A DNA stretch of 64,000 bases from Halomarina ordinaria (GCF_030553305.1 NZ_JARRAH010000001.1:1240001-1304000); one strand, 5' to 3'; shown: positions 40,453 to 49,576, numbered from the stretch's first letter. Translations and numbers: made by a program. Notes: generated from the sequence alone by a model not told the origin.

Positions 40453-41950
40453 CCTCGTCCCCCTGCTGGTCGCAGTCCCCATCCTCGCCGCGGTGCTGAC
40501 GCTCGGCGTCGGCCACCTCGTCCGGCGGGCGGCCTGGCCGCTCGCCGCCCTCGCGGCGGTCGTCCAGGTGGGCCTCGCGGCGAGCGTCGCCGCGACGGTG
40601 TACGCGAGCGGCGAGGCCATCAGCTACGAACTCGGCGGGTTCGAACCGCCCTACGGCATCGAACTCGTCGTCGACGGCCTCTCGGCGGCTGTCGTCGTCC
40701 TCGTCGCCGTCGTCGCGCTGGGCGTCCTCGTCTACGCGCGCCGGGCCGGCCCGCGCTCCCCGGCGTTCCTCACCGAGTACCTGCTGCTGGTCGCCGGCCT
40801 CTCCGGCATGAGCGTCACGGGGGACATGTTCAACCTCTACGTGTTCCTCGAGATAACGGGACTGGCCGCCTACGCCCTCGTGGCGACCGGCGACTCGGGC
40901 CGGGCGGCCGTCGGCGCGCTCAAGTACCTCGTCATCGGGACGGTCGGCGCCTCGCTGTTCCTGCTCGGCGTCGGCTACGCCTTCCTCGCGACGGGGACGC
41001 TCAACATGGCCGACCTGTCGGTGCGCCTCGCTGAGGTGGGGTACGACGCCACGCTCGTGCGCGCGTCGTTCGCCCTCGTCGTCGTCGGCCTGGCGGTGAA
41101 GACGGCGCTCTACCCGCTGCACACCTGGCAGCCGGAGGCGTACGCGAGCGCCCCCGACAGCGTCAGCGCGTTCATCGCGGCGCTCGTCTCGACGGTGTCC
41201 GCCTACGCGCTCGCGCGGTGCGTCTTCAGCATCTACACCGTCGACTTCCTCGCGCAGGTGCCGCTGGCGCGGACCGGCCTGCTGACGCTCGCGGGCGTCA
41301 GTATCGTCGCCGGGAGCGTCCTCGCGGTGCTCCAGACGGAGATAAAGCGGATGCTCGCGTACTCCTCGGTGTCGCAGTTCGGCCTCGTCGTCGCGGGCTT
41401 CACGCTCGCGGACCCGGCGTCCGTCACCGGCGCGACCATCCACCTGCTCGGCCACGCGGTGATGAAGGGCGGCCTGTTCCTGGCCGCCGGTGCCATCGCC
41501 GTCATCGCCGGCGCGCGGACCGTCGACGAGTACGACGGCCTCGGCGCGCGCGCGCCCGTCCTCAGCGGGTCGTTCGCCGTGCTCGCGCTGGCGATGGTGG
41601 GCGTCCCGCCGGCCGTCGGCTTCGTCGGCAAGTGGTACATCGCCCTCGGCGCCGTCCAGTCCGAGGCGTGGCCCATCGCCGTCGTCATCCTGGTGAGCAC
41701 GCTCCTGACGCTCGCGTACTTCGCGCGCCTGCTCGAACGGATGTTCTTCCGGGCGGCGCCCGCGACCGAGCGGGTCACCGCGCCGGGGGCCGCCGTCGCG
41801 GACGGCGGCTACACGCGCCCCGACAGCGTCTCGCCGGGGATGGTCGCGGTCGTCGTGCTCGCCGCCGCGCTGGCGCTCGTGCTCGGCCCCGCGACCTCGC
41901 AGTTCGAACAGCTCCTCCGACCGACCCTCGAAACCCTACTCCAGCTATGA
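40445..41950 (+). CDS. mrpD: Mrp antiporter subunit D (NuoN/NuoM-like)
   Basis: 501 residues from a GTG at 40445, overlapping mrpC by eight bases. About 14 helices of the proton-conducting antiporter fold. MSVTGDMFNLYVFLEITGLA carries the conserved helix V Glu, YPLHTWQPEAYASAPDSVSA is the helix VII Lys region and loop (P-L-H-x-W-x-P-x-A), LQTEIKRMLAYSSVSQFGLV is the helix VIII signature, and HAVMKGGLFLAAGA follows. It translocates protons or Na+. Confidence 0.95.
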   Translation: MSDLVPLLVAVPILAAVLTLGVGHLVRRAAWPLAALAAVVQVGLAASVAATVYASGEAISYELGGFEPPYGIELVVDGLSAAVVVLVAVVALGVLVYARRAGPRSPAFLTEYLLLVAGLSGMSVTGDMFNLYVFLEITGLAAYALVATGDSGRAAVGALKYLVIGTVGASLFLLGVGYAFLATGTLNMADLSVRLAEVGYDATLVRASFALVVVGLAVKTALYPLHTWQPEAYASAPDSVSAFIAALVSTVSAYALARCVFSIYTVDFLAQVPLARTGLLTLAGVSIVAGSVLAVLQTEIKRMLAYSSVSQFGLVVAGFTLADPASVTGATIHLLGHAVMKGGLFLAAGAIAVIAGARTVDEYDGLGARAPVLSGSFAVLALAMVGVPPAVGFVGKWYIALGAVQSEAWPIAVVILVSTLLTLAYFARLLERMFFRAAPATERVTAPGAAVADGGYTRPDSVSPGMVAVVVLAAALALVLGPATSQFEQLLRPTLETLLQL

Positions 41951-43761
41951 CCGATATCATCTCACTCCGACCGCTCGCCGCGGTGGCGCTCCCCGCCGTC
42001 GCGGTCCTCGCCATCGGGGCGACGGGCAGTCGGCCGAACGTCCGCGAGGCCGTCACCGGCCTCACCGCGGTGAGTACCTTCCTCGTCGTGGCGAGCATGC
42101 TGCCGGGGGCGCTCGCCGGCGACGCGTACGTGAGCGACCTCGGGGCGTTCGTCCCGGGCATCGAGTTCGCGCTACGCGCCGACCCCCTCGGCATGCTGTT
42201 CGGCTTCCTCGCGAGCTTCCTCTGGGTCATCACCAGCGCCTACAGCGTCGGCTACATGCGCGGCCTCGACGAGCACGCCCAGACGCGCTACTTCGCCTCG
42301 TTCGCGGCGAGCATCAGCACGGCCCTCGGCGTCGCCTTCGCCCAGAACCTGCTCGTGCTGTTCGTCTTCTACGAACTGCTGACGGTCGCCACCTACCCGC
42401 TGGTCACGCACGACGAGACCGCGGAGGCGCGCGCGGCCGGCCGGAAGTACCTCACCTACACGTTCGCGGGCGGGGTGGCCGTCCTCGCCGGCACCGTCCT
42501 CGTCTACGTGCTGACGGGGACGGTGGCGTTCGCCCCCGGCGGCATCGAGGCGCTCTCGGGTGCGGACCCCGTGCTCGCCCGGGCGGCCTTCGCGCTGCTC
42601 GCGGCCGGCTTCGGCGTCAAGGCGGCGCTCATGCCGGCCCACTCGTGGCTGCCGGACGCGATGGTCGCGCCGACGCCCGTCTCCGGGCTCCTGCACGCCG
42701 TCGCCGTCGTCAAGAGCGGGGTGTTCGGCATCGCCCGCCTCGTCCTCGACGTCTTCGGGCCGGAGACGGTCTCCGACCTCGGGATGGGGCTGCCACTCGG
42801 CGCCGTCGCGGCCTTCACGCTGCTCGCGGCGAGCGTCATCGCGCTCAGACAGGACAACCTGAAGCGCCGGCTGGCCTACTCGACGGTGAGTCAGCTGTCG
42901 TACATCGTCCTCGGCCTCGCCGTGCTGACGCCGAGCGCGCTGGTCGGGGGGCTGTTGCACATCCCCGCCCACGCGTTCATGAAGCTCACGCTGTTCTTCT
43001 GCGCGGGCATCATCCACGTCGAGACCCACACCGACGACATCAGCGACATGGCGGGTATCGGCAGGCGCATGCCCGTCACCATGTCGGCGTTCGCCCTCGC
43101 CGCCGCCGGGATGGCCGGCATCCCGCTTATCGCCGGCTTCGTCAGCAAGTTCTACCTCCTCGTCGGCACCGTCGACGCGGGCAACCTCGTCTTCACGGGC
43201 GCGCTGCTCGTCTCCGGGGTGCTCAACATCGCGTACTTCTGGCCCATCGTCTACCAGGCGTTCTTCGAGGGCGAGTCCGCGGACGCCCACGACCGCAAAC
43301 CGCTCCTCGAGAACGCCTACGGGGGGCGTGCGGGTGAGAGCGACCGGGTCGCCGCCGACGGCGGCCGCGAGAACGATGAGGACCCCGGCCCCGAACGCGA
43401 GACGCGCGCGACGGCGAGGACGACCGGCGAGGCCGAACCCGAGTACGCCGTCGACCGCTACCCGAGCGACCACACGGTCGACGAGGCGTCGGAGGAGGTC
43501 GACCGCGACGGGCACGCGACCGACGACGCAGACCACGCGGCCGAGGTCGTGGACCACGCGGACCACGACCACCACGGCGGTCCGCCGGCCGGCGGCTGGG
43601 AGCGCCGCGGGTGGCTCGGCCAGGAGAGCACCTGGTTCATGCTGGGGCCCATCCTGGTCGCCGCCGGCGGCTCCGTCGTCCTCGGAGTCGTCCCGTACAC
43701 GGCGGTGTTCCTGCGGCTCGTCCAGGGCATCGTGACGGCCGTGACGGGGGTGAGCGTCTGA
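41947..43761 (+). CDS. Antiporter-like subunit with long His/Asp-rich insert
   Basis: 604 residues, ATGA overlap with mrpD. NuoL/MrpA-like core: NLLVLFVFYELLTVATYPLV (helix V Glu), MPAHSWLPDAMVAPTPVSGL, LRQDNLKRRLAYSTVSQLSY, and IPAHAFMKLTLFFCAG. After residue 439 comes a hydrophilic insert of about 120 residues, rich in Asp, Glu, Arg and His (it ends VVDHADHDHHGGPPAGGWER). A final helix (FMLGPILVAAGGSVVLG) follows. The insert is a distinctive feature; it may bind metal ions or a cytosolic partner. The core is a proton/Na+-translocating subunit. Confidence 0.93.
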   Translation: MTDIISLRPLAAVALPAVAVLAIGATGSRPNVREAVTGLTAVSTFLVVASMLPGALAGDAYVSDLGAFVPGIEFALRADPLGMLFGFLASFLWVITSAYSVGYMRGLDEHAQTRYFASFAASISTALGVAFAQNLLVLFVFYELLTVATYPLVTHDETAEARAAGRKYLTYTFAGGVAVLAGTVLVYVLTGTVAFAPGGIEALSGADPVLARAAFALLAAGFGVKAALMPAHSWLPDAMVAPTPVSGLLHAVAVVKSGVFGIARLVLDVFGPETVSDLGMGLPLGAVAAFTLLAASVIALRQDNLKRRLAYSTVSQLSYIVLGLAVLTPSALVGGLLHIPAHAFMKLTLFFCAGIIHVETHTDDISDMAGIGRRMPVTMSAFALAAAGMAGIPLIAGFVSKFYLLVGTVDAGNLVFTGALLVSGVLNIAYFWPIVYQAFFEGESADAHDRKPLLENAYGGRAGESDRVAADGGRENDEDPGPERETRATARTTGEAEPEYAVDRYPSDHTVDEASEEVDRDGHATDDADHAAEVVDHADHDHHGGPPAGGWERRGWLGQESTWFMLGPILVAAGGSVVLGVVPYTAVFLRLVQGIVTAVTGVSV

Positions 43762-45509
43762 TGGCTATCGAGGCGCTCGCGGCCGTCCCGCCGTTCGTCT
43801 ACGTACTGGTGGCGGCGCTGCTCGCGCCGCTCCTGCCGCGGCTGGCGGCGCACGCGCTCGGCATCGTCGCGACGCTCGCCGTCGTCGTCGTCTCGCTGCA
43901 GACGCCCGAGGGCGCACACGTCGCCGTGCAGTTCCTCGGGTTCGACGCCGTGCTGTTCAACGTCGACCCGTTCTCCCGGCTGATGGGCCTCATCTTCGGG
44001 TTCATCGGCGCGGCGGCGGTGCTCTACTCCTACGCCAGCAGCGCCGACGCCGTCCAGACCGGCTTCGCGCTGTCGTACGTCGGGACGAGCGTCGGTGCCG
44101 TCTTCGCCGGCGACTGGCTCACGCTGGTCTTCTTCTGGGAGCTGATGGCCGTGACGAGCACCGCGCTCGTCTGGCACTACGGCGGGGCGGCCGTCCGGGC
44201 GGGCTACCGCTACGCGCTCCTGCACGGCGTCGGCGGCAGCCTCGTCCTCGGAGCCATCGTCTGGCAGTACGTCGAGGTCGGGTCGTTCCTCTTCACCGCG
44301 AACGAGGGCATCGTCGCCGGCCTGCCGGCCGTCCTCGCGGCGGTCGGCATCGGCGTCAACGTCGGCTTCATCGGCCTGCACGCCTGGCTGCCCGACACCT
44401 ACCCGCGCCCGCACGTCGCCGCCAGCGTCTTCCTCTGCGTCTACACGACGAAAACCGGCGTCTACGCCATGTACCGCGCGTTCCCGGAGGGCCACCTCTG
44501 GCTCGCGTACATGGGCGGGGCGATGGCCGTCTTCGGCGCGAGCATGGCGCTGCTCCAGAACGACATGCGCCGCCTGCTCTCCTATCACATCCAGTCGCAG
44601 GTGGGGTACATGATAGCCGGCGTCGGCATCGGGTCGGCGCTGGCGACCGCCGGCGCGTTCGGCCACGTGTTCAACCACATCCTCTACAAGAGCCTGCTGT
44701 TCATGACCGTCGGCGTGGTCATCTACCGGACGGGCGAGGAGAGCCTGAAGTACGTCGGCGGCCTCGCCCGCGAGATGCCCGTCACCGCGGGGGCGTTCAC
44801 CGTCGCCGCCCTCTCCATCGCCGGCTTCCCCGGGTTCAACGGGTTCGTCAGCAAGGGGATGGTGCTCGGCGCCGCCCACTACGAGCACCTCGACGCGCTC
44901 TGGTACCTGCTGTTGCTCGGGGGCGTCGGGACGTTCCTCTCGTTCATCAAGCTGGGCTACTACGTCTTCTTCCACGGCGAGCACGACGGGCAGGTGCGCG
45001 ACGCCAACCGCGGCCAGCAGGTCGCGATGGTGACCGTCGCCGTCCTCTGTCTCGTCTACGGGCTGGTGCCGGACACGCTGTTCACCATCCTCCCCGTCGG
45101 CGGCTACGACTACACCACGTTCACCGTCGACCACCTCATCGAAGGGTTCGGGTTGGCCGCCGCCGGCCTCGTCGGGTTCGCCCTGCTGAAGAAGCCGCTC
45201 TCGAAGGTCGGGCGCGTCCCCGACGTCGACGCCGTCTACAACCCGCTCGCGTTCTACGGGACGCGCGCGCTCGTCCGCGGCGTCACCGACGGCTACGCGG
45301 CCGTCGACCGCCAGGCGGTGAGTCTGAGCACCGCGACGATGTGGGCCGCCCGGAACCCGGGAGCGGCCCTCGAACGGGCGGGCGCGAGCGTGGACGCGCA
45401 GGACGCCGGCGGCGTCGGTCCCTCCCGACTGGGCGCCGGCATCGGGACGAGCGTCCTCGTCCTCGTCCTCGTCGTCACGCTCGGCGTCGCCCTGCTGATG
45501 CTCGGCTGA
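43761..45509 (+). CDS. Third antiporter-like subunit (Na+/H+ antiporter subunit D / NuoL-like)
   Basis: 582 residues, TGATG overlap with the previous gene. About 15 helices. GDWLTLVFFWELMAVTSTAL (helix V Glu), GLHAWLPDTYPRPHVAASVF (helix VII Lys region), LQNDMRRLLSYHIQSQVGYM (helix VIII) and HILYKSLLFMTVGVV are family motifs. It is long in the C-terminus (ARNPGAALERAGAS then a last helix). With the two preceding subunits this operon encodes three antiporter-like cores instead of the usual two. Confidence 0.93.
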   Translation: MAIEALAAVPPFVYVLVAALLAPLLPRLAAHALGIVATLAVVVVSLQTPEGAHVAVQFLGFDAVLFNVDPFSRLMGLIFGFIGAAAVLYSYASSADAVQTGFALSYVGTSVGAVFAGDWLTLVFFWELMAVTSTALVWHYGGAAVRAGYRYALLHGVGGSLVLGAIVWQYVEVGSFLFTANEGIVAGLPAVLAAVGIGVNVGFIGLHAWLPDTYPRPHVAASVFLCVYTTKTGVYAMYRAFPEGHLWLAYMGGAMAVFGASMALLQNDMRRLLSYHIQSQVGYMIAGVGIGSALATAGAFGHVFNHILYKSLLFMTVGVVIYRTGEESLKYVGGLAREMPVTAGAFTVAALSIAGFPGFNGFVSKGMVLGAAHYEHLDALWYLLLLGGVGTFLSFIKLGYYVFFHGEHDGQVRDANRGQQVAMVTVAVLCLVYGLVPDTLFTILPVGGYDYTTFTVDHLIEGFGLAAAGLVGFALLKKPLSKVGRVPDVDAVYNPLAFYGTRALVRGVTDGYAAVDRQAVSLSTATMWAARNPGAALERAGASVDAQDAGGVGPSRLGAGIGTSVLVLVLVVTLGVALLMLG

Positions 45510-45542
45510 GCGTCGACCGGCGACCAGTCCGGGCACAGAAAA

Positions 45543-45551
45543 TACTTATAT
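45543..45551 (+). promoter_or_regulatory. Putative TATA box of the 161-residue gene
   Basis: TACTTATAT lies 28 bases before the ATG at 45576 in the 66-base gap after the Mrp operon, an A/T-rich island. It implies a separate leaderless transcript for the following two genes. Confidence 0.55.
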
Positions 45552-45575
45552 CAATGTATTTCACAGAGAAAGACA

Positions 45576-46061
45576 ATGGACACCGGCCGGACCGCCGTCT
45601 CCGTCGCGGTCGTCGCGATAGTCGCGACGCTGGTTCTCACGGGCCCGTACGGGCCGGTCGACGCGACCACGGCCGCCGCCGACGGGTTCGGCTCCGACGG
45701 GGGGGAGGCCAGCGTCGCGGCCGTCTCGCTCCCTGACGACGCGACGCTGACGGCCGGCCGCTACGGTGCCGAGGCGTACACGCTCCGCGTCCCGCCCGCG
45801 ACGGCCGACGTCGAGCGCGTGACCGGGCGACCGATGCTCGTCTACGAGGTGCGCGTGCCGGCGCTCGGCTACTCGCGCGTCTCGCTCGCGTCGCTCGACG
45901 AGGGGGGGGAGGACGTCAGGCTCACCCTGGCGAGCGACACCTTCGCCCCCGAGCGAATCGACCGCGAGACGTACGACGGCGAGGTACTCGTGACGGTGCG
46001 CTCGGGCGAGGAGTCACGGGTCGTCGAACGCGCGCCGCTCACCGTCAGGGTGGTCGAGTGA
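45576..46061 (+). CDS. Exported beta-domain protein of unknown function
   Basis: 161 residues. An N-terminal hydrophobic segment (TAVSVAVVAIVATLVLTGPY) is a signal or anchor. The remainder is a beta-rich extracellular domain (AEAYTLRVPPATADVERVTG, VYEVRVPALGYSRVSLASLD, RLTLASDTFAPERID, YDGEVLVTVRSGEESRVVER) of an immunoglobulin-like kind. No Cys, no enzymatic motif. The stop overlaps the next gene's GTG, so the two are co-translated, suggesting it is an accessory of that membrane protein. Confidence 0.7.
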   Translation: MDTGRTAVSVAVVAIVATLVLTGPYGPVDATTAAADGFGSDGGEASVAAVSLPDDATLTAGRYGAEAYTLRVPPATADVERVTGRPMLVYEVRVPALGYSRVSLASLDEGGEDVRLTLASDTFAPERIDRETYDGEVLVTVRSGEESRVVERAPLTVRVVE

Positions 46062-48010
46062 GCGTCGTCGAGCGACTCGGGGGGGACCGTCCGACGATTG
46101 CGGGACTACGGGCGCTCCGACCCCGCCTCGCCCGCGCCGTCTTCGGGGACGCCCTCGGCGTCGTCGTCTTCCTCTCGACCGTCCTCGTCGCGTTCGCCTG
46201 TCTCCGCGTCGGCTTCTTCATCACCGACAGCTACACAGTCGCCAACACGCTCGTCGGCGTCTCGCGCGGCCACCTCTGGGTCCCCCCGGAGGTGGTCTAC
46301 GGCGACTCGCCCGACACCCCGGGGATGCACCTCGTCGACGGCCGCCTCTACGGGCGCAACTACGGGCAGGTGTTCCTCGCGCTCCCCGTCCTCGGCGCCG
46401 TCGAGACCGTCGCCGTCGTCGCCGACGTGCGGGTCGCCCTCGCGGCCGCGTTCAGTCTCCTCCTGCTCGCGCTCTCGGTCCGTATCGGCCGTCTCGTCGG
46501 CCGTCAAGACCGGTTCGCCCTCGGTGGGAGCGTCCTCGCGCTGGCGACGTTCGCCGGCAACCTCGCCGTCGCGACGCCGCTCGACCCGCGCTGGTACCCC
46601 ATGCTCGCGCTCCAGGTGAGCACCGTCCTCGCCGCCGGCATGGTCGCGGTGCTCCTCTATCGACTCCTGACGCGCGTCCACGACCGCCGGGTCGGCCTGT
46701 TCGCCGGCCTCGCCGGGACGCTCGCCACGCCCGTCGGCCTCTGGGCGTCCATCCCGAAGCGTCACGTCCTCGTGACCGCGCTCCTCCTCGCCGTCCTCTA
46801 CGCGCTGTACCGGAGCCGCGAGGGGTCCCCTCGGGAGGAAACGCGGTTCCGGGCGCTCGCGTACGCGCTGGTCGCGTTCCTCGCGTGGGTCCACGCGCCC
46901 GAGGCGTTCGTCGCGCTGCTCGTCCTCGCGGCGGTCGACCTCCCGACCGCCCGGACGAACGACCCGCGAACGCTCGCGCTCGTCGGCGGGTGTTTCTGCC
47001 TCGCGCTCGTCCCCTTCCTGCTTACGAACGCGCTCGTCGTCGGCAACCCTGTCGAACCCCCACGGCTCTGGCCGAACTACGATGGGCAACCGCTGGGACC
47101 GGTCGAGGGCGGCGGGGGGAGTGGGGGCAGTAGCGACGGAAGCGGGGGTGGTAGCGGCGGAAGTACAGGTGGTAGCGGCGGAAGCACGAACGGTTCCGGG
47201 GGCGGCGGGTCCGCCGGACCGTCCGGCACCCCCGACCCGAACGGGGGCGGCGGCGTCCTCGGGAAGGTGAGCGTGCTGACGGGTCTCTTCGCGAGTGGGT
47301 TCGAGGCGGTCGCCGACCGGCCCGACCGCCTCTACTACACGTTCGTCCGGGGGGGTTACCTCCCCGGCGTCGCCGCGAAGGACCTCGGCCAGGCGGTGAA
47401 CCTGACGGTCCTCGAATCCGCACCCCTGCTCGGCGCGCTCTGTGCGCTGCCGGTCGCGCTTGTCGCGCGCCTGCGCGACGGCGTCGACGTGGACCGGCGC
47501 GACCCGGTCGTCGTCGCGGACGCGTTCGTGCTCCTGCTCGCGGGCGCCCTCACGCTCGTCTACATCGAGCGCCTCCCGCTGCACGCGCAGGTGACGGTGC
47601 GCTACCTCCTCCCGCTGTTCGCCCTCGGCACCTACGGGGTGGCCCGCCAGCCGAGCGTCCGCCGGGCGCTCGCAGTACACCCCCGACTCGTCCGCTGGAC
47701 GGCGCTCTGCGGCGTCCTCGTCGGCGGACAGGTGGTCTTCGCGTGGCTGGTGCTCGCGGACGCGTCGCTCGGGGAGGCGCTCCAGTTCCACGCCTGGGTC
47801 GGCCTCGCGACCGGGGGCGCCCTCGGCGCGTCGCTGCTCGTCGCGTCCACCGGTCGGCGGGCCTCGCGCGCGACGGCTGTCTGCCTCGGTGCGTCGCTCG
47901 CCGCCGGCGCCGTCCTCGTCCTCCTCGGCGCGTTCGTCCACTTCGCGGGGTCCGGCGTCCACGCCGTCCCGCTCGCCCGGTGGCTGGCGGCGGTGCTGGC
48001 GCTCGGGTAG
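46058..48010 (+). CDS. Large polytopic membrane protein with Gly/Ser loop
   Basis: 650 residues from a GTG at 46058 overlapping the preceding stop. About 12 helices, with an early loop GRNYGQVFLALPVLGAVE after a hydrophobic first helix, a loop with Asp and His residues typical of GT-C glycosyltransferase-like proteins (DPRWYPM, HAPEAFVALLVLA). An exceptional Gly/Ser linker occupies about residues 350-398. I recognise no family; a GT-C type glycosyltransferase or lipid-linked sugar transferase is a guess from topology. It could glycosylate the preceding secreted protein. Confidence 0.7.
   Translation: MSVVERLGGDRPTIAGLRALRPRLARAVFGDALGVVVFLSTVLVAFACLRVGFFITDSYTVANTLVGVSRGHLWVPPEVVYGDSPDTPGMHLVDGRLYGRNYGQVFLALPVLGAVETVAVVADVRVALAAAFSLLLLALSVRIGRLVGRQDRFALGGSVLALATFAGNLAVATPLDPRWYPMLALQVSTVLAAGMVAVLLYRLLTRVHDRRVGLFAGLAGTLATPVGLWASIPKRHVLVTALLLAVLYALYRSREGSPREETRFRALAYALVAFLAWVHAPEAFVALLVLAAVDLPTARTNDPRTLALVGGCFCLALVPFLLTNALVVGNPVEPPRLWPNYDGQPLGPVEGGGGSGGSSDGSGGGSGGSTGGSGGSTNGSGGGGSAGPSGTPDPNGGGGVLGKVSVLTGLFASGFEAVADRPDRLYYTFVRGGYLPGVAAKDLGQAVNLTVLESAPLLGALCALPVALVARLRDGVDVDRRDPVVVADAFVLLLAGALTLVYIERLPLHAQVTVRYLLPLFALGTYGVARQPSVRRALAVHPRLVRWTALCGVLVGGQVVFAWLVLADASLGEALQFHAWVGLATGGALGASLLVASTGRRASRATAVCLGASLAAGAVLVLLGAFVHFAGSGVHAVPLARWLAAVLALG
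47103..47250 (+). repeat. Gly/Ser-rich low-complexity coding repeat
   Basis: Irregular GGTAGCGGCGGAAG-type repeats encode a loop of almost only Gly and Ser (residues about 350-398) in the 650-residue membrane protein. Degenerate rather than perfect tandem, in frame. Confidence 0.75.
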
Positions 48011-48060
48011 GGAGAGCGCGCCGTGTGAGCCCGGGACAGCCGGCCGGCGTATCATCGCCA

Positions 48061-48068
48061 TTTTTACC
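48061..48068 (+). promoter_or_regulatory. Putative TATA box of hpt
   Basis: TTTTTACC about 26 bases before the ATG at 48089; leaderless spacing. Confidence 0.55.
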
Positions 48069-48088
48069 ACCCACCCTATAGGGGCGGC

Positions 48089-48652
48089 ATGGACAAACTC
48101 GCCCAGTCGCTGCGCGAAGCCCCCATCATCCGAAAGGGTGACTACGAGTACTTCGTCCACCCCATCAGCGACGGCGTCCCGATGCTGGAACCCCAGTTGC
48201 TGCGGGAGATCGTCATCAAGATCATCCGGAAGGCGGACCTGGAGAACGTCGACAAGATCGTGACGCCCGCCGCGATGGGCATCCACATCTCGACGGCCGT
48301 CTCGCTGATGACGGACATCCCGCTGGTCGTCATCCGCAAGCGCCAGTACGGCCTGGAAGGGGAGGTGTCGCTCGCGCAGGTGACGGGCTACTCCGAGAAC
48401 GAGATGTACATGAACGACGTCACGGAGGGCGACCGCGTCCTCGTCATCGACGACGTGCTCTCGACGGGCGGCACGCTGCGCGGCATCACGCAGGCGCTCG
48501 AGGAGGTCGGCGCCGACATCTCCGACATCGTCGCCGTCATCAAGAAGGTCGGCGGCGACAACGCGATGGAGGAGTACGAACCCAAGACGCTCATCAACGT
48601 GGACGTCGTCGACGGGTCGGTCGTCATCGTCGACGAGCAGGGCGACGGGTAG
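48089..48652 (+). CDS. hpt: Hypoxanthine/adenine-type purine phosphoribosyltransferase
   Basis: 187 residues. The PRPP-binding loop [16 protein letters not shown] is canonical, and the N-terminal [16 protein letters not shown] with [16 protein letters not shown] forms the base/PPi region. The sequence begins [20 protein letters not shown] with [11 protein letters not shown], as in archaeal Hpt and its close haloarchaeal paralogues (HGPRTase-like). It salvages purine bases with PRPP. Single gene with its own promoter. Confidence 0.93.
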   Translation: MDKLAQSLREAPIIRKGDYEYFVHPISDGVPMLEPQLLREIVIKIIRKADLENVDKIVTPAAMGIHISTAVSLMTDIPLVVIRKRQYGLEGEVSLAQVTGYSENEMYMNDVTEGDRVLVIDDVLSTGGTLRGITQALEEVGADISDIVAVIKKVGGDNAMEEYEPKTLINVDVVDGSVVIVDEQGDG

Positions 48653-48739
48653 AACGAGGCCCCCGAGACTGGCGAAACCGGCGACCACGGGGGGTTCGAC
48701 CAGACTTTTCACCGCAGCGCGCGTAGCCGCGAGTCACAC

Positions 48740-49438
48740 ATGCCATCCGCACTGTTCGTCGTGAGCGAGGAGGGGTACTGGGCCGAGGAGTGTATCGAGC
48801 CGCTGACGACGCTGCACGAGGCGGGCGTCGACATCACCGTCGCGACGCCGACCGGCGGCACGCCCGTCGTCGACGAGCGGTCGGTCGACCCCGACGCCGT
48901 CGGCGAGGAGACCGCAGAGCGGATGCGCGAGGTACACGAGAACGAGGACCACCTGAACAACCCCGTCGCGCTCGCCACCGTCGACGCGGACGACTTCGAC
49001 GCCGTCGTCTTCCCCGGCGGCCACGGCACCGAGTGGGACGTCAACCAGGACCGCCACGCGCGGACGCTCCTGCGCGACGCCCTCGAACGCGAGGAGAGCG
49101 TCGCGCTCGTCGTCTGCCACGCCGTCGGCATCCTCGGGTTCGCCCGCGGGAGTGACGGGTCGTTCCTCGTCGAGGGGAAGGACGTCACCGGCTTCCCCAA
49201 CGAGTGGGAGGAGGACATCGTCGACGAGAACGACCTGATGCCCGACGGCCGCAAGCTTCCCTACTGGGTCGAAGACGAGGTGAAGGCCGCCGGTGGGAAC
49301 TGGGACGCGGAACTCGACGAGGACGTGAGCGTCACCGTCGACGGCGAACTCATCACCGCTCGCGGCCCCGAGTCCTCGGTCGCCGCCGCCAACGAACTCC
49401 AGCAGGCGCTCGCCCGCGACGCCGAAATCGAACCGTAG
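48740..49438 (+). CDS. DJ-1/PfpI family protein
   Basis: 232 residues. SALFVVSEEGYWAEECIEPL opens the fold. VVFPGGHGTEWDVN and ALVVCHAVGILGFARG (nucleophile elbow Cys followed by His) give the Cys-His pair of type-1 glutamine-amidotransferase-like hydrolases; Glu18 (or 17) may complete the site. Members act as glyoxalase III, deglycase or chaperones (Hsp31 group); the size fits Hsp31-like proteins. A T-run (CGTTTTTCAC at 49459-49468) follows the gene. Confidence 0.9.
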   Translation: MPSALFVVSEEGYWAEECIEPLTTLHEAGVDITVATPTGGTPVVDERSVDPDAVGEETAERMREVHENEDHLNNPVALATVDADDFDAVVFPGGHGTEWDVNQDRHARTLLRDALEREESVALVVCHAVGILGFARGSDGSFLVEGKDVTGFPNEWEEDIVDENDLMPDGRKLPYWVEDEVKAAGGNWDAELDEDVSVTVDGELITARGPESSVAAANELQQALARDAEIEP

Positions 49439-49458
49439 ACGCCTCCGGCCGTCTCTCC

Positions 49459-49468
49459 CGTTTTTCAC
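49459..49468 (+). terminator. Possible T-rich transcription terminator
   Basis: CGTTTTTCAC, 21 bases after the DJ-1/PfpI stop. Archaeal RNA polymerase can terminate at oligo-T runs without a hairpin. Short, so weak. Confidence 0.3.
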
Positions 49469-49551
49469 GTCGTCGAGAGCCGCGGCACCCGGTCGAACCC
49501 GTTCGGAGCGTACTCGCGACTCGCGTCGTTCGCGGTGTGCGCCACAGAACA

Positions 49552-49576
49552 TAGCGGGAGGGAGATTCGAACTACG
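49552..49576 (-). other. Decayed 3' fragment of the initiator tRNA gene (copy 1)
   Basis: Read on the minus strand, this 25-base stretch ends in CCTCCCGCTA and contains GTAGTTCGAATC. It matches the T arm and acceptor 3' strand of the initiator tRNA at 49807-49881 at 22 of 25 positions. The 5' two thirds of a tRNA are absent. Partial 3' tRNA copies are the classical footprint of integrative elements that use a tRNA gene as attachment site. Confidence 0.6.

Noticed and set aside
46106-48712. An 868-codon antisense open frame across the membrane protein and hpt
   Set aside because: Highly charged, low-complexity translation and full overlap with two recognisable plus-strand genes.
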